Part shown: piece after piece, positions 15,667-23,193 of the stretch | How the letters are laid out: every line of letters begins with the position of its first letter | How positions within the stretch are numbered: the first letter of the stretch is position 1 | Assembly: GCA_023399275.1 (NCBI GenBank) | Contig: JAEWQH010000128.1 | Coordinates: 1-29,517, forward strand | Direction of reading: 5' to 3' | DNA: 29,517 bases | From: Bacillota bacterium | GTDB taxonomy: Bacteria; Bacillota; Clostridia; Christensenellales; CAG-138 | Program-made: the position numbers and the translations under genes | Notes under the pieces: generated by a model | Seen by the model: the letters and a program-made list of their open reading frames with translations, nothing else | What the model was told of the DNA's origin: nothing | Database searches by the model: none

Positions 15667-16519
15667 GCTGCGGCTCCTTTCCCGCGGATTTGCGCATCGT
15701 GATGGTCCAGGGCGCGCCGGTGCCGACGTTGTATGCCCGGGCGAAGTCGCCCTGGTTGATGGCGACGGCCATGCGATCGAGGCTGTTGACGTAGACCAGC
15801 GGTTCGCCGATGAACGCATCCGCAAACGAACGGGCATAGATCAGCGCGTTTTGGTAGACCAGCCGCGCGCCGTTTTGAATCTTGATCTCGACGGAACCCC
15901 CGTGCTGGACGCCAAGCTTGAGAAAGAGCATGCGCGGGATGCTCGTCCAGAGACTGCCGAAGCGCACATCGAGCACGTCGATATCCCCGCGGATGCACGC
16001 GCCGTCGAACGCCGGCTCTTCCATGGGCAGCTCCACCACATCGGCGGGATCGACAGCCGGGCCGACGCCCGCAAAGTCGATGATGCCGGCGGCAAGCCGC
16101 GCGCCCGTGTAGGCGTAGATGTCCCGTCCGTGGAAGGTATAGCTTTCACCGGAGCCCGGCAGGCGGTTGACCCGCTCGTCGATCTCCCGCGCCGCAACGA
16201 TACCGCTGATGTGCTTGATGTGCGTGAGCGTGCCGTTATCCGGCGTGATGATATACTGCCCCGCCGCGGTCTCAACGGCGATGCTGCGCCGCGTGGACCC
16301 CACGCCCGGATCGACCACGGAGACGAACACCGTGCCCTTGGGCCAGTACCCGACGGTCTGTATGAGGCGATAGCTCGCCTCCCAGGCGTTGTATTGCGGA
16401 ATCTCGTGCGTCAGGCTGGAGATGTTGAGCTGCTCGCAGACGGAGTACGCAACGCCGTACATGGCGCTGACCGCGCCGTCCGCAAGACCAAAGTCGGACA
16501 TGATGACGAGTGGTTTCAT
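15656..16519 (-). CDS. DUF62 SAM hydrolase/adenosyltransferase homologue 2
   Basis: A 287-residue second DUF62 protein in the operon. The expected catalytic set is present: D70 (VVDPGVG), R77 and H130 (FHGRDIYAY). ITPDNGTLTHI matches the adenosine-binding segment, and YVNSLDRMAVAINQGDFARA the C-terminal block. It should split SAM, or a SAM-like substrate, into adenosine and methionine. The ATG at 16519 follows GGGAAAGGAACGG, and a longer frame upstream is the shadow of the deacetylase gene. The stop overlaps the ATPase GTG by 11 bp, so its translation is tied to the transporter. It differs from homologue 1 over most surface positions, so the pair is an old duplication or two separate acquisitions rather than a recent tandem copy. 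Confidence 0.92.
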   Translation of the reverse strand: MKPLVIMSDFGLADGAVSAMYGVAYSVCEQLNISSLTHEIPQYNAWEASYRLIQTVGYWPKGTVFVSVVDPGVGSTRRSIAVETAAGQYIITPDNGTLTHIKHISGIVAAREIDERVNRLPGSGESYTFHGRDIYAYTGARLAAGIIDFAGVGPAVDPADVVELPMEEPAFDGACIRGDIDVLDVRFGSLWTSIPRMLFLKLGVQHGGSVEIKIQNGARLVYQNALIYARSFADAFIGEPLVYVNSLDRMAVAINQGDFARAYNVGTGAPWTITMRKSAGKEPQRGE

Positions 16520-16590
16520 GTGTTCCGTTCCTTTCCCATTTGAATGATATCGCGATCGTTCCGAAACATGCTCTTGCACGCGGCTTTCGC

Positions 16591-17541
16591 TCACTGGCAG
16601 TCGTATCGCTCGCCGGAGACAAAGCCCTCCTCCGAGCAGTTGATCAACTCCCAGACCGTAACGAGCTGGTAGCCCTGCTCCAGCAGCCGCGGAACGATGA
16701 TCTCCACCGCGTCCACCATATATGTTTTCGTGTCGTGCAGCAGGATGATATCCCCGTCGCACAGCACATCGCCGTCGACGATCTGCTTTTCCACATTCTG
16801 CGCGATCTTCCCGGGATCGGTCTCATGCACGTTTCCACTCTGCGTCCAGAGGATGACCGCCATGTTCTCCTCCCGCGCGACGCGCTGAAGATCCCAGTCG
16901 CTGCGCCCTCCGGGCGGGCGCAGTACGCGCGCTTCATACGCCGCGGCCTCATAGATGAGCTGGTTTGTCCGCTGGACCGACTGGCGCTTGGCGACGATAT
17001 TCTCCTCCTGCATATTCTCGTGGTAATACGAATGATTGCCCAACTCGCAGCCGAGCGCAACCGCGCGCCGCGCGAGCTGCCGCACGCGCTCGTCTCCAAA
17101 CCGCCAGCCGCAGACGAAAAACGTCGCGCGGACATGGTAGCGCTCCAGTACGTCGAGGATTCCGTCCGTCACGCCGGGCACCGGCCCGTCGTCAAACGTC
17201 AGCGCGACCATCGGCCGATCCGGGTCGATATACATCAGGCGGAGCTCCTCGTCGATCCGCTCTTCACTCCACTCCGGCCGGTACTGCCGGATCATACGGC
17301 GGATCAACTCGTTTCGCTCCGCATACCACGGCGCGTCCACGGCCGGAACGGGCGTGTCGGTCGGAGCAGGCGTGACCGCGGGCGTGGCCGCAGGCGTCGG
17401 CGCCGGGGTCGGATCAGGCGCGGCCGCCGGGGCGGCCTCGGCCGGCATAGACGCGGCGACCTGTGCATTTGCCGCGCCGGCGCAGCCACAGAGCAATAGA
17501 CCAAGCAAAAAAACAGCGATTCCCTCGGCAACCCCACGCAT
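16591..17541 (-). CDS. Lipoprotein polysaccharide deacetylase (NodB domain, CE4)
   Basis: A 316-residue exported deacetylase. The N-terminus is a signal peptide ending in LLLCGC, with Cys20 a probable lipidation site. A long Pro/Ala/Thr linker (about 30-68) then spans the cell wall. The NodB domain shows motif 1 LTFDDGP (114-120), motif 2 ELGNHSYYH with the H-x3-H metal pair, motif 3 RPPGGRSDWD and motif 5 IILLHDT. It would remove acetyl groups from peptidoglycan or another surface glycan. I chose the ATG at 17541 because GGGGGA lies at the right distance; a TTG six codons upstream is possible. It is 71 bp upstream of DUF62 homologue 2 with no terminator between, so it may head the ECF operon. 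Confidence 0.88.
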   Translation of the reverse strand: MRGVAEGIAVFLLGLLLCGCAGAANAQVAASMPAEAAPAAAPDPTPAPTPAATPAVTPAPTDTPVPAVDAPWYAERNELIRRMIRQYRPEWSEERIDEELRLMYIDPDRPMVALTFDDGPVPGVTDGILDVLERYHVRATFFVCGWRFGDERVRQLARRAVALGCELGNHSYYHENMQEENIVAKRQSVQRTNQLIYEAAAYEARVLRPPGGRSDWDLQRVAREENMAVILWTQSGNVHETDPGKIAQNVEKQIVDGDVLCDGDIILLHDTKTYMVDAVEIIVPRLLEQGYQLVTVWELINCSEEGFVSGERYDCQ

Positions 17542-17573
17542 CGCGGCGTTTTCCCCCAACCGTATGATGTTGT

Positions 17574-17582
17574 ATTATAGCA
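17574..17582 (-). promoter_or_regulatory. Extended -10 promoter of the deacetylase gene
   Basis: On the minus strand TGCTATAAT gives a perfect -10 with the TGn extension. No good -35 hexamer is seen 16-18 bases upstream, which is acceptable for an extended -10 promoter. The leader to the ATG at 17541 would be about 26 bases. Confidence 0.7.
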
Positions 17583-17852
17583 CAACCCGGCCGGAGAATT
17601 CGACCGCCTAAATTACAAAAGCCCCGGCGGCGCTGCCACAATCACGCCCAAATCTTCCATAGATTTTTCAAAAGCGCACTATGGGATGGCCATATTGACT
17701 TTTTATACTGATTGCATAGCAACGAAACGGCTGCCGCGGTCTGCTTCATACGGATTCCGGCACGACGCAGCAAACCCAAACCGGCGGACAGACGCTTCCC
17801 CAGCGCCCCGCCCGCACGCAAAGACAGAGCTCACCCGAAAGGAGCGATACTT
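17583..17852. other. Intergenic region between divergent deacetylase and HtrA genes
   Basis: No gene is supported here, although the HtrA reading frame is open back to 17712 without a ribosome binding site. TATACT at 17704-17709 is a plausible plus-strand -10 for the protease gene, but no -35 is properly spaced. TTGACT at 17695-17700 lies too close to it. An AAAGGAG at 17837-17843 is the ribosome binding site of the protease. Confidence 0.4.
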
Positions 17853-19130
17853 ATGGATCAAAACAACGATTGGTACGAGCGCTACTCCACCCCCGCCCCG
17901 CTCGAAAGCGGCGCGCACACGCAGACGCGCCGTGAAAAACGCGGCGTGCGCATCTCGACGCTGATCGTATTCACGCTGGTTGCGGTGCTGCTCGGCGGCC
18001 TGCTCGGCGGCCTATATACGCGGCAATACGTCGGGGAACAGCTCTCCGCGTTCAAGTCGGAGCAATCGGCGAGCAGCGCGCTCAGCGAGGCCGCGTCCAG
18101 CGCCAGCGCCGGGTTGGCCAATGCCTCCGCCAGCAGCTTCGCCACCACCTTCAGTAAGGCGCAGATCATCGAACTCACCGCGCCCTCGGTCGTAGGCATA
18201 GACACCTATACCACTGCGAGCGCCGGGTACGGCTTCTCCTTCGGCGGCGGCAGCGACAGCACCGATCAGGAGGTGCAGGCGGGCAGCGGCAGCGGCATCA
18301 TCCTCACCAGCGACGGGTATATCGTCACCTGCAAGCACGTGATCGACAGCGTGGATACCATCAAGGTCATTCTCAACGACGACACGGAATATGAAGCAAC
18401 GCTCGTCGGCTCCGACTCGCGTAGCGACCTCGCTGTGCTCAAAATCGACGCTACAGGGCTCAGCCCGGCAACGCTCGGTGACTCCGACATGCTCACGGTC
18501 GGTGAGGACGTCATCGCCATCGGCAATCCGCTCGGCGAGCTGCGCGGAACGGCAACCAGCGGCATCATCAGCGCGCTGAGCCGCGAAGTCACGGTGGAAA
18601 ACACCGAGATGACGCTGATTCAGACCGACGCAGCCATCAGCCCGGGCAACTCCGGCGGCGGACTCTTCAATGCCAGCGGCTCACTGATCGGCATCGTCAA
18701 CGCAAAGGCCAGCAGCAGCGACTCCGAGGGTCTCGGCTTCGCCATCCCGGTCAGCAGCGTCAAGACGATCATCGCGAACCTCATCGACCATGGCTACGTG
18801 CTCGGCAGGGCGTACCTCGGCGTGTATACGCAGGACGTCACCCTCTCCTCGGGCACGGGCGGCGGCTACTTTGGCAACTTCTTCGGCGGCGGCACCACCT
18901 GCGTGCAGATCGCTCAGGTCGTCTCCGGCAGCGCCGCGGAACAGGCCGGGCTGCAGGCAGGAGACCTGATCCTCAAGGTGGACGATACCGAGATCACCTC
19001 CAACTCCGTGCTCTCCAGCGTCATCAGCTCCCTAAACGCTGGCGACACCGCAACGCTGACCATCCAGAGAAACGGCCAGCAGCAGACGCTGAACGTTACC
19101 TTCGGCGAGTATACGCCGTCCGATCAGTAA
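17853..19130 (+). CDS. HtrA/DegP-type membrane-anchored serine protease
   Basis: A 425-residue S1C protease with the usual Firmicute layout. A short cytoplasmic N-terminus is followed by one membrane helix (about 34-56), a Ser/Ala-rich linker, a trypsin-like domain and one PDZ domain (about 325-415). The catalytic triad is complete: H162 in TCKHVID, D192 in RSDLAVLK and S267 in SPGNSGGG. It degrades or refolds misfolded exported proteins outside the membrane. The ATG at 17853 follows AAAGGAG; upstream in-frame starts lack a ribosome binding site and would add a Pro/Arg-rich stretch. A glycine-rich loop (GTGGGYFGNFFGGG, residues 334-347) interrupts the start of the PDZ domain. It is monocistronic and ends in a strong terminator. 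Confidence 0.94.
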   Translation: MDQNNDWYERYSTPAPLESGAHTQTRREKRGVRISTLIVFTLVAVLLGGLLGGLYTRQYVGEQLSAFKSEQSASSALSEAASSASAGLANASASSFATTFSKAQIIELTAPSVVGIDTYTTASAGYGFSFGGGSDSTDQEVQAGSGSGIILTSDGYIVTCKHVIDSVDTIKVILNDDTEYEATLVGSDSRSDLAVLKIDATGLSPATLGDSDMLTVGEDVIAIGNPLGELRGTATSGIISALSREVTVENTEMTLIQTDAAISPGNSGGGLFNASGSLIGIVNAKASSSDSEGLGFAIPVSSVKTIIANLIDHGYVLGRAYLGVYTQDVTLSSGTGGGYFGNFFGGGTTCVQIAQVVSGSAAEQAGLQAGDLILKVDDTEITSNSVLSSVISSLNAGDTATLTIQRNGQQQTLNVTFGEYTPSDQ

Positions 19131-19167
19131 CCCGCTGCCGGGCTTTCGGCCCAAAGACCGGTCATCT

Positions 19168-19274
19168 CGCCCGGGTTTCACCCGGGCGGTGACATAGACG
19201 CCGCCGGGCCCCCTCCCCGCGGCGCGCCCCCCGAAAAAGTATGCGTGCGAACCGGCCACCCCCCCCCGGCCGGT
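19168..19274. repeat. Cluster of GC-rich inverted repeats downstream of HtrA
   Basis: Two strong inverted repeats precede the main terminator. CGCCCGGG pairs with CCCGGGCG around a 5-base loop (19168-19188). ACCGGCC pairs with GGCCGGT around a C-rich loop containing a run of nine C (19251-19274). Neither has a T-run. They may add to termination or protect the 3' end of the protease mRNA. Confidence 0.55.
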
Positions 19275-19297
19275 CCGCGCGCGGGGGGAAGGACACA

Positions 19298-19348
19298 AGC
19301 CCCCGCCGACGCGCTTGACGCGCCGGCGGGGGCTTTGCTTTGTTTTGT
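19298..19348 (+). terminator. Rho-independent terminator of the HtrA gene
   Basis: The stem AGCCCCCGCCG/CGGCGGGGGCT continues through one mismatch into CGCG/CGCG, closing a 5-base loop. It is followed by TTTGCTTTGTTTT. The T-rich tail fixes the plus orientation, and it lies about 170 bp past the HtrA stop. Confidence 0.88.
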
Positions 19349-19480
19349 ACCGGGAAGCCAGAGCAACGAAAACGGGGAGCCCGTCCCCCAAAGAGCGATC
19401 CGTTGCACCGGCAGAGCCGATGCGGCCGGAATCCACGGGTTAGGAGCCACGGTGCCAAGCTATCCCTGCTCTTTTTGACA
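19349..19480. other. Gap with possible structured element, no gene seen
   Basis: It contains GGGGA/TCCCC (19374-19388) and an imperfect outer stem, TTGCACCG at 19403-19410 with CGGTGCCAA at 19450-19458 (one bulged C), enclosing short GC hairpins. It does not match a tRNA or any riboswitch core I know. No open frame with a ribosome binding site is present. Confidence 0.35.
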
Positions 19481-19518
19481 CGCAGAGCCGCCCGCGTAAA
19501 GCAGCGGGCGGCTCTGCG
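19481..19518 (-). terminator. Terminator-like hairpin after the flavin reductase-like gene
   Basis: A perfect 15-bp stem, CGCAGAGCCGCCCGC with its complement, and an 8-base loop. It begins 12 bp past the stop codon of the minus-strand gene, which suggests it ends that operon. No U-run follows on either strand, so termination may need a factor or the hairpin may act as a 3' stabiliser. Confidence 0.65.
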
Positions 19519-19530
19519 ATGATCTTCCGG

Positions 19531-20046
19531 CTAGAGCGAATAGGCGGCGAGCACTTCGCCGACGTAGACCACATGCGGATCTCCGTCTGCCAGCGCCTGG
19601 TTGCTGCCGTAGAACTTTGCGCGCAGCTCGGGGTCGAGCGTATCCAGATCAAGCAGCTGCTTTTGCACGATTCTGCACTCAAACACCACGCCGCAGCCGT
19701 CAACGCCCTCGGCACCGCCTGCGCGGGGCGCGATGCGCTTGAGCCCCAGCTCCTTTTCCTTGTTGACGTCCCGGCCGGAGCGCGAGCCGCAGTAAGCCAG
19801 CTCCTTTGCCATCTCTTTTGCGCGCGGCACGCTCACGGTGAATCTCTCCGCGCGCTCGATCAGCCCGTGCGTAAAGCGGCTCTTTCGCACCATGACGGTG
19901 ACGACCGGCCGCGCCCAGACTACGCCAAACTGCGCCCAGCCGATGGTCATTGGATTCCAGGTTTCCCCGCCGACGGTCAAAAACGCGCCGCGCGGCAACT
20001 GCTCGGCCGCCTGCGGCACGAGCGACGAAAACGTCTTCACATCCAT
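19531..20046 (-). CDS. Flavin reductase-like (FMN-binding split barrel) protein
   Basis: A 171-residue cytoplasmic protein of the flavin reductase-like domain family. TVGGETWNPMTIGWAQFGVV and WARPVVTVMVRKSRFTHGLI form the FMN-binding strand-loop blocks. ERFTVSVP and the SRSGRDVNKEKE loop follow as in relatives. Such proteins bind FMN and reduce flavins or small molecules with NAD(P)H, or act as oxygen/redox-stress flavoproteins. The ATG follows GGAGG. It lies 30 bp after the small unknown gene and is last in the operon headed by the zinc-ribbon membrane protein. The family is confident, but the physiological role is not known. Confidence 0.88.
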   Translation of the reverse strand: MDVKTFSSLVPQAAEQLPRGAFLTVGGETWNPMTIGWAQFGVVWARPVVTVMVRKSRFTHGLIERAERFTVSVPRAKEMAKELAYCGSRSGRDVNKEKELGLKRIAPRAGGAEGVDGCGVVFECRIVQKQLLDLDTLDPELRAKFYGSNQALADGDPHVVYVGEVLAAYSL

Positions 20047-20076
20047 GCTGTTGTCCTCCTGCTGTTTGATGATCGC

Positions 20077-20379
20077 TCAATCCTCCCCAAAGGCGGACGA
20101 GCCGTCCCGATCCTTTTTCTTTTCGGGAAAGATCTCAAGCTCAAAACGGTCGAATGAAATGCTCTCGATAAAATCCGCCTGTGTAAACCACGTGCGGTTG
20201 AAGCGGTGCAGCTCCTGCACATGCTTGCTCAGCAGCACGGGGCTGGCGAGGTCCAGCGGCTTGACGATCTGCGCGATCAGCTGGCCCCACTCCTGCGCAT
20301 CCAAAGGCCGCGCGGGAAATTCCCGCACGGCCTCCTGCATGATCTTGTGGTGTTTGAGTACCTTTGCCCAGATCTTCAC
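20077..20379 (-). CDS. Small conserved-looking protein, 100 residues, function unknown
   Basis: I do not recognise a named family. The predicted protein starts VKIWAKVLKHHKIMQEAVRE. It is soluble, mixed alpha/beta in appearance, with no signal peptide, membrane helix or cysteines. The phrase FNRTWFTQADFIESISFDRFE suggests a folded domain, and the C-terminus is a charged EKKKDRDGSS tail. The start is a GTG seven bases after the zinc-ribbon gene stop; the longer frame upstream runs through that gene as a shadow and is Arg/Ser-rich. The ribosome binding site is weak, so translation may depend on coupling with the upstream gene. It sits between the zinc-ribbon membrane protein and the flavin reductase-like protein. 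Confidence 0.75.
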   Translation of the reverse strand: MKIWAKVLKHHKIMQEAVREFPARPLDAQEWGQLIAQIVKPLDLASPVLLSKHVQELHRFNRTWFTQADFIESISFDRFELEIFPEKKKDRDGSSAFGED

Positions 20380-20386
20380 GCGGCGC

Positions 20387-22570
20387 TTACTTGTTCCAGA
20401 TGAACCAGCCCCAGATATACGGAGTGGTGCCATCGGTATAAAGTCCCTTGAGCGAGCCCGCGATCTGCTTTTTCTCCTTGACGTCAGAGGCGTTAATCGT
20501 TGACTTCTCGCTGCGGTTGGCGACGATGACCTCCACACCCTCCGAGATCTGCACGCGGAAGATGGTGTACGGCTCACTGGCGATAATCTCCGTCACGCGG
20601 CCGGTGAAGACAAAGTCCCCGCTCGTGGTCGTGCCGGCCTTGATCTTGTCGATATTCTTGGAAAGATCAGCCGCGGCTTTTCTGTACGAGCTGGAGGAGA
20701 CCGACGGCGGGCGCTCCACAATCGCGGTTATGGTGCCGTCGTAGTAGCCTTCCAGCTTGCCGACGAGCTCCACATCGAAAGCGCCGACCTTGGCGACGGA
20801 GACGATCAACGTAAACGTACCCGTCTCGGTGACGGTCGGCTGGCCGAAGGTCACGTCGGTGGAGCTGCTGGTCGCGGTGATCTGCGCGCCCGGAGTGCAC
20901 GTGCCGGTGATGGTCACGCTGCCCTCCGCGGAGGAGAGGCCCTTTTGATCGTTACCGAGCACAAACGACATGGTCTGCATGACATACGGCTCGACGGTGA
21001 TCACCTTGCGCGCGGTCACATAGTTGTTCTTGCGCGCTTCGATGACGATGGTCTCCGTGCTGCCGGTCGCAACCGGGACGGTATCCGTTTCGTCCGCAAC
21101 GGTGTCGGCATCCGGCTCCTCGGCGGAGGCGTCCGCTTCATCAGTCGCCGCCGGGTCGGGCGTCTCGGTTCCATCGGCAGTGGTCTCGGCAGCCTCCGGC
21201 GTACTCTCCGGAACGGTGGTCGCCGCCGCCACGGTCGCCTTTGGCGTATAGCTGGCGGTGAAGAAGCCGGTGCTGTCCACATAGACCTGCTCGTCGTTGA
21301 CGAACACGGCGATCTCGCTGTCGTAGTCGTTCACCTGGCCCATGATGGCGATCGGGCTGTTGTCATACGTCGCGTTGACGGTGTCCGACAGCGGCTCGGT
21401 AACCGTCATGGAAAGCGACGGAACGGTGACCGTGATCTCCGGAATGGTGATCTGCATGGTCTGCCCATCCGGCGAGATCGCCTGGATGTTTGGCTTGAGC
21501 GTCAGCGTTTCGGAATCCACCGGCGCGTTCGGCATGAACACATCCCGCGGGATGTTGATGATGATGTGGTCGTTTGAAGCAACCGTCGCCGTATCCGTCG
21601 TGAGCGTCGCGTCCGTGATCACGCGGATGACGCTGCCCGTCGGCGCCGCGATATCCAAGAGATACGAGACTTCGTTTGTGGTCGGGTCGGTAGACTCCGT
21701 GATCGTGGCGGTGTACATCTGGCTCCCGGCGTCGGCAGTCGAGCTCGGATCGTTTGCGTTCACATCGTCCGACCCGCCCTTGTTGAAGATGGTGCCGATG
21801 GAAGCAAACATCTTGCCCACGTCGCCGTCGAAGTTCTTCTTGGCGATATAGAGGCCAAACACCACGATGAGCGCAAGCAGCAGCCCGATCAGCCCCCAGA
21901 AGAGGATGGTCGTTCCCTTGCCGCGTTTTTGCGGCATGTCGTCGAACTCTTCGTCATATTCCTCGTCGTACGCTTCGCCGTCGTCCTCGTCGAACTCGTC
22001 GAGGTCTTCGCTCGCGCGGCGCGCAAGTTTGCCGGAACGCTTGGCTGCCTTCGCAGGCTTGTAGTCGTCCTCGTCGTCCTCAAACTCGTCGTCTTCAAAC
22101 TCGTCGTCTTCGCCGATATCGGCCGCGTAAGCGGCGCGGACAGGCTGCTGCGCGGGCTTTGCCGCGGGGCGCGCGGAAACAGGCGCACTCGCAGGCGCAG
22201 CGTCCGCGGTGACGCGCTGACCGCAGTAGGCGCAAAACGGCGCGTCCGAAAGCACCGGCTTGCCGCAGTGCGGGCAAGTCTGCGCGGGCGCGCTGGCCGC
22301 AGCGCGCGGCGGAATGGTGGGGCGAAACGCACTCGAAGGCGCGGGCGCGTCGGATGCGGCCGCGCTCAGCGGCTTCTCGGGCGCACCTGCATAAGCGCTC
22401 TTGGGCCAGACCGGCGGTTTGACGAAATCGCGCGCGGGCCGTCCGTCTTCGCCGGCGGCGGTTGTCTCCGCGCTGTTGACGCCCGCATCCTCTTCGCGAA
22501 GCTTCGCGCCGCATTCCTTGCAGACGCTCAGGTTCTCGGCGTTATACGAGCCGCATTCTTTGCATACCAT
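20387..22570 (-). CDS. Zinc-ribbon, single-pass membrane protein with large extracellular part
   Basis: A 727-residue protein. Two zinc ribbons sit at the N-terminus: C3/C6/C17/C20, then a CPHC-CAYC pair near 99-116. A Pro/Ala-rich stretch and a very acidic region follow (about 153-211, including a repeated EDDEF). One membrane helix lies at about 220-243 after a basic RGKG. The outside part has beta-rich, Ig-like segments, an acidic Thr/Pro/Glu linker (about 440-500) and a C-terminal domain (GDFVFTGRVTEI... to GWFIWNK) resembling an OB fold. The zinc ribbons should be cytoplasmic. The layout recalls TcaA-like zinc-ribbon membrane proteins, but no function can be assigned. The ATG follows GGAGG and a strong promoter lies upstream. 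Confidence 0.82.
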   Translation of the reverse strand: MVCKECGSYNAENLSVCKECGAKLREEDAGVNSAETTAAGEDGRPARDFVKPPVWPKSAYAGAPEKPLSAAASDAPAPSSAFRPTIPPRAAASAPAQTCPHCGKPVLSDAPFCAYCGQRVTADAAPASAPVSARPAAKPAQQPVRAAYAADIGEDDEFEDDEFEDDEDDYKPAKAAKRSGKLARRASEDLDEFDEDDGEAYDEEYDEEFDDMPQKRGKGTTILFWGLIGLLLALIVVFGLYIAKKNFDGDVGKMFASIGTIFNKGGSDDVNANDPSSTADAGSQMYTATITESTDPTTNEVSYLLDIAAPTGSVIRVITDATLTTDTATVASNDHIIINIPRDVFMPNAPVDSETLTLKPNIQAISPDGQTMQITIPEITVTVPSLSMTVTEPLSDTVNATYDNSPIAIMGQVNDYDSEIAVFVNDEQVYVDSTGFFTASYTPKATVAAATTVPESTPEAAETTADGTETPDPAATDEADASAEEPDADTVADETDTVPVATGSTETIVIEARKNNYVTARKVITVEPYVMQTMSFVLGNDQKGLSSAEGSVTITGTCTPGAQITATSSSTDVTFGQPTVTETGTFTLIVSVAKVGAFDVELVGKLEGYYDGTITAIVERPPSVSSSSYRKAAADLSKNIDKIKAGTTTSGDFVFTGRVTEIIASEPYTIFRVQISEGVEVIVANRSEKSTINASDVKEKKQIAGSLKGLYTDGTTPYIWGWFIWNK
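22080..22109. repeat. Tandem 15-bp direct repeat inside the acidic region
   Basis: Two exact 15-bp copies (TCAAACTCGTCGTCT on the plus strand) sit in tandem, encoding EDDEF twice on the minus strand. The number of copies could vary between strains without shifting the frame. Confidence 0.8.
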
Positions 22571-22640
22571 CTATTCACTTCCTCCGTTCTGAAGCGAGAA
22601 TGATTTCCATCGTATAGTCCATCCAATATAACGCAACCAT

Positions 22641-22669
22641 TATACAACCCGTATCAGAACTGTGCAAAG
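22641..22669 (-). promoter_or_regulatory. Sigma-A promoter of the zinc-ribbon gene operon
   Basis: TTGCAC (22664-22669) and a perfect TATAAT (22641-22646) are spaced by 17 bases on the minus strand. The leader is about 65 bases to the ATG at 22570. Confidence 0.82.
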
Positions 22670-22695
22670 AACATTTCGTGAACTTTTCGCTACAT

Positions 22696-22738
22696 CCGGC
22701 GCGCGGTGCGCCCTGGCGGCGCGTTTCGCACGCGCCGG
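22696..22738. repeat. Imperfect inverted repeat between divergent promoters
   Basis: CCGGCGCG (22696-22703) pairs with CGCGCCGG (22731-22738), and after a two-base bulge GTGCG pairs with CGCAC. It lies upstream of both the zinc-ribbon promoter and the T-box promoter, so it is not part of either transcript as predicted. Confidence 0.45.
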
Positions 22739-22754
22739 GATACGAGATTGCCGC

Positions 22755-22783
22755 TTGACAATATATTCTATATTATTTATACT
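22755..22783 (+). promoter_or_regulatory. Sigma-A promoter of the T-box/lyase unit
   Basis: A perfect TTGACA (22755-22760) and TATACT (22778-22783) are separated by a 17-base spacer that is nearly all A and T. The predicted start near 22790 places the whole T-box leader in the transcript. Confidence 0.88.
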
Positions 22784-22789
22784 GCTTAG

Positions 22790-23117
22790 GAATCGACAAA
22801 GGCTATGACTGCGAAGCAGTAACGGAAAGGCGGTTTTTCCGCCCCAACGCGCCCGCAAGAGATCTGCCGGATGGTGCAAGGCAGACGGGAGCGCCCGCGA
22901 ATACGCGCAACCAGCCGCCGCCTGAACGGGCCGCGCGAGCACGACTCGCCGCCTGAGTAGGGTTGCGCCGGGGTTCCCCTCGTTATCAAAGGCAGGGTAT
23001 CGGCCGCTTTCATCCGGCCCGCACCCGCAAAGGCCGCAGCTCGCGAGAGCGCGGCAAACCGAGGTGGTACCGCGAACGACGCTTCGCCCTCTTGCAGCAG
23101 CAGGAGGGCTTTTTTTG
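22790..23117 (+). promoter_or_regulatory. T-box riboswitch leader with terminator
   Basis: The leader carries the T-box signature AGGTGGTACCGCG (23062-23074). Next comes a terminator with GCCCTC (23086-23091), GAGGGC (23104-23109) and a seven-T tail. The upstream part matches stem I: TATGA kink-turn sequence (22804-22808), AGTA (22818-22821), AGAGA (22858-22862) and the apical hairpin TCTGCC-GGATGGTGCAA-GGCAGA (22863-22885). GAGTAG (22955-22960) and CGTTATC (22981-22987) fit the stem II region. Uncharged tRNA should stabilise the antiterminator. The specifier is uncertain: GAA-TAC (22899-22904, a Tyr codon) and TGAAC-GGG (22923-22930) are candidates. No UGG (Trp) occurs in the 3' half of stem I. 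Extra hairpins make stem I longer than usual. Confidence 0.9.
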
Positions 23118-23193
23118 TCCTTGATAAATTCTTGCGTTTATGCGTTTGCTATGCAGAATTTGGAAATAACACACAACACGGAGGATCCGGCCA

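Noticed and set aside
17712..17852. N-terminal extension of the HtrA protease
   Set aside because: In-frame starts here lack a ribosome binding site and give a Pro/Arg-rich peptide; the ATG at 17853 has AAAGGAG at the right distance.
19403..19458. tRNA-like fold in the gap after HtrA
   Set aside because: There is an outer stem, but no T-arm consensus, no 7-bp acceptor geometry and no anticodon stem-loop on either strand.
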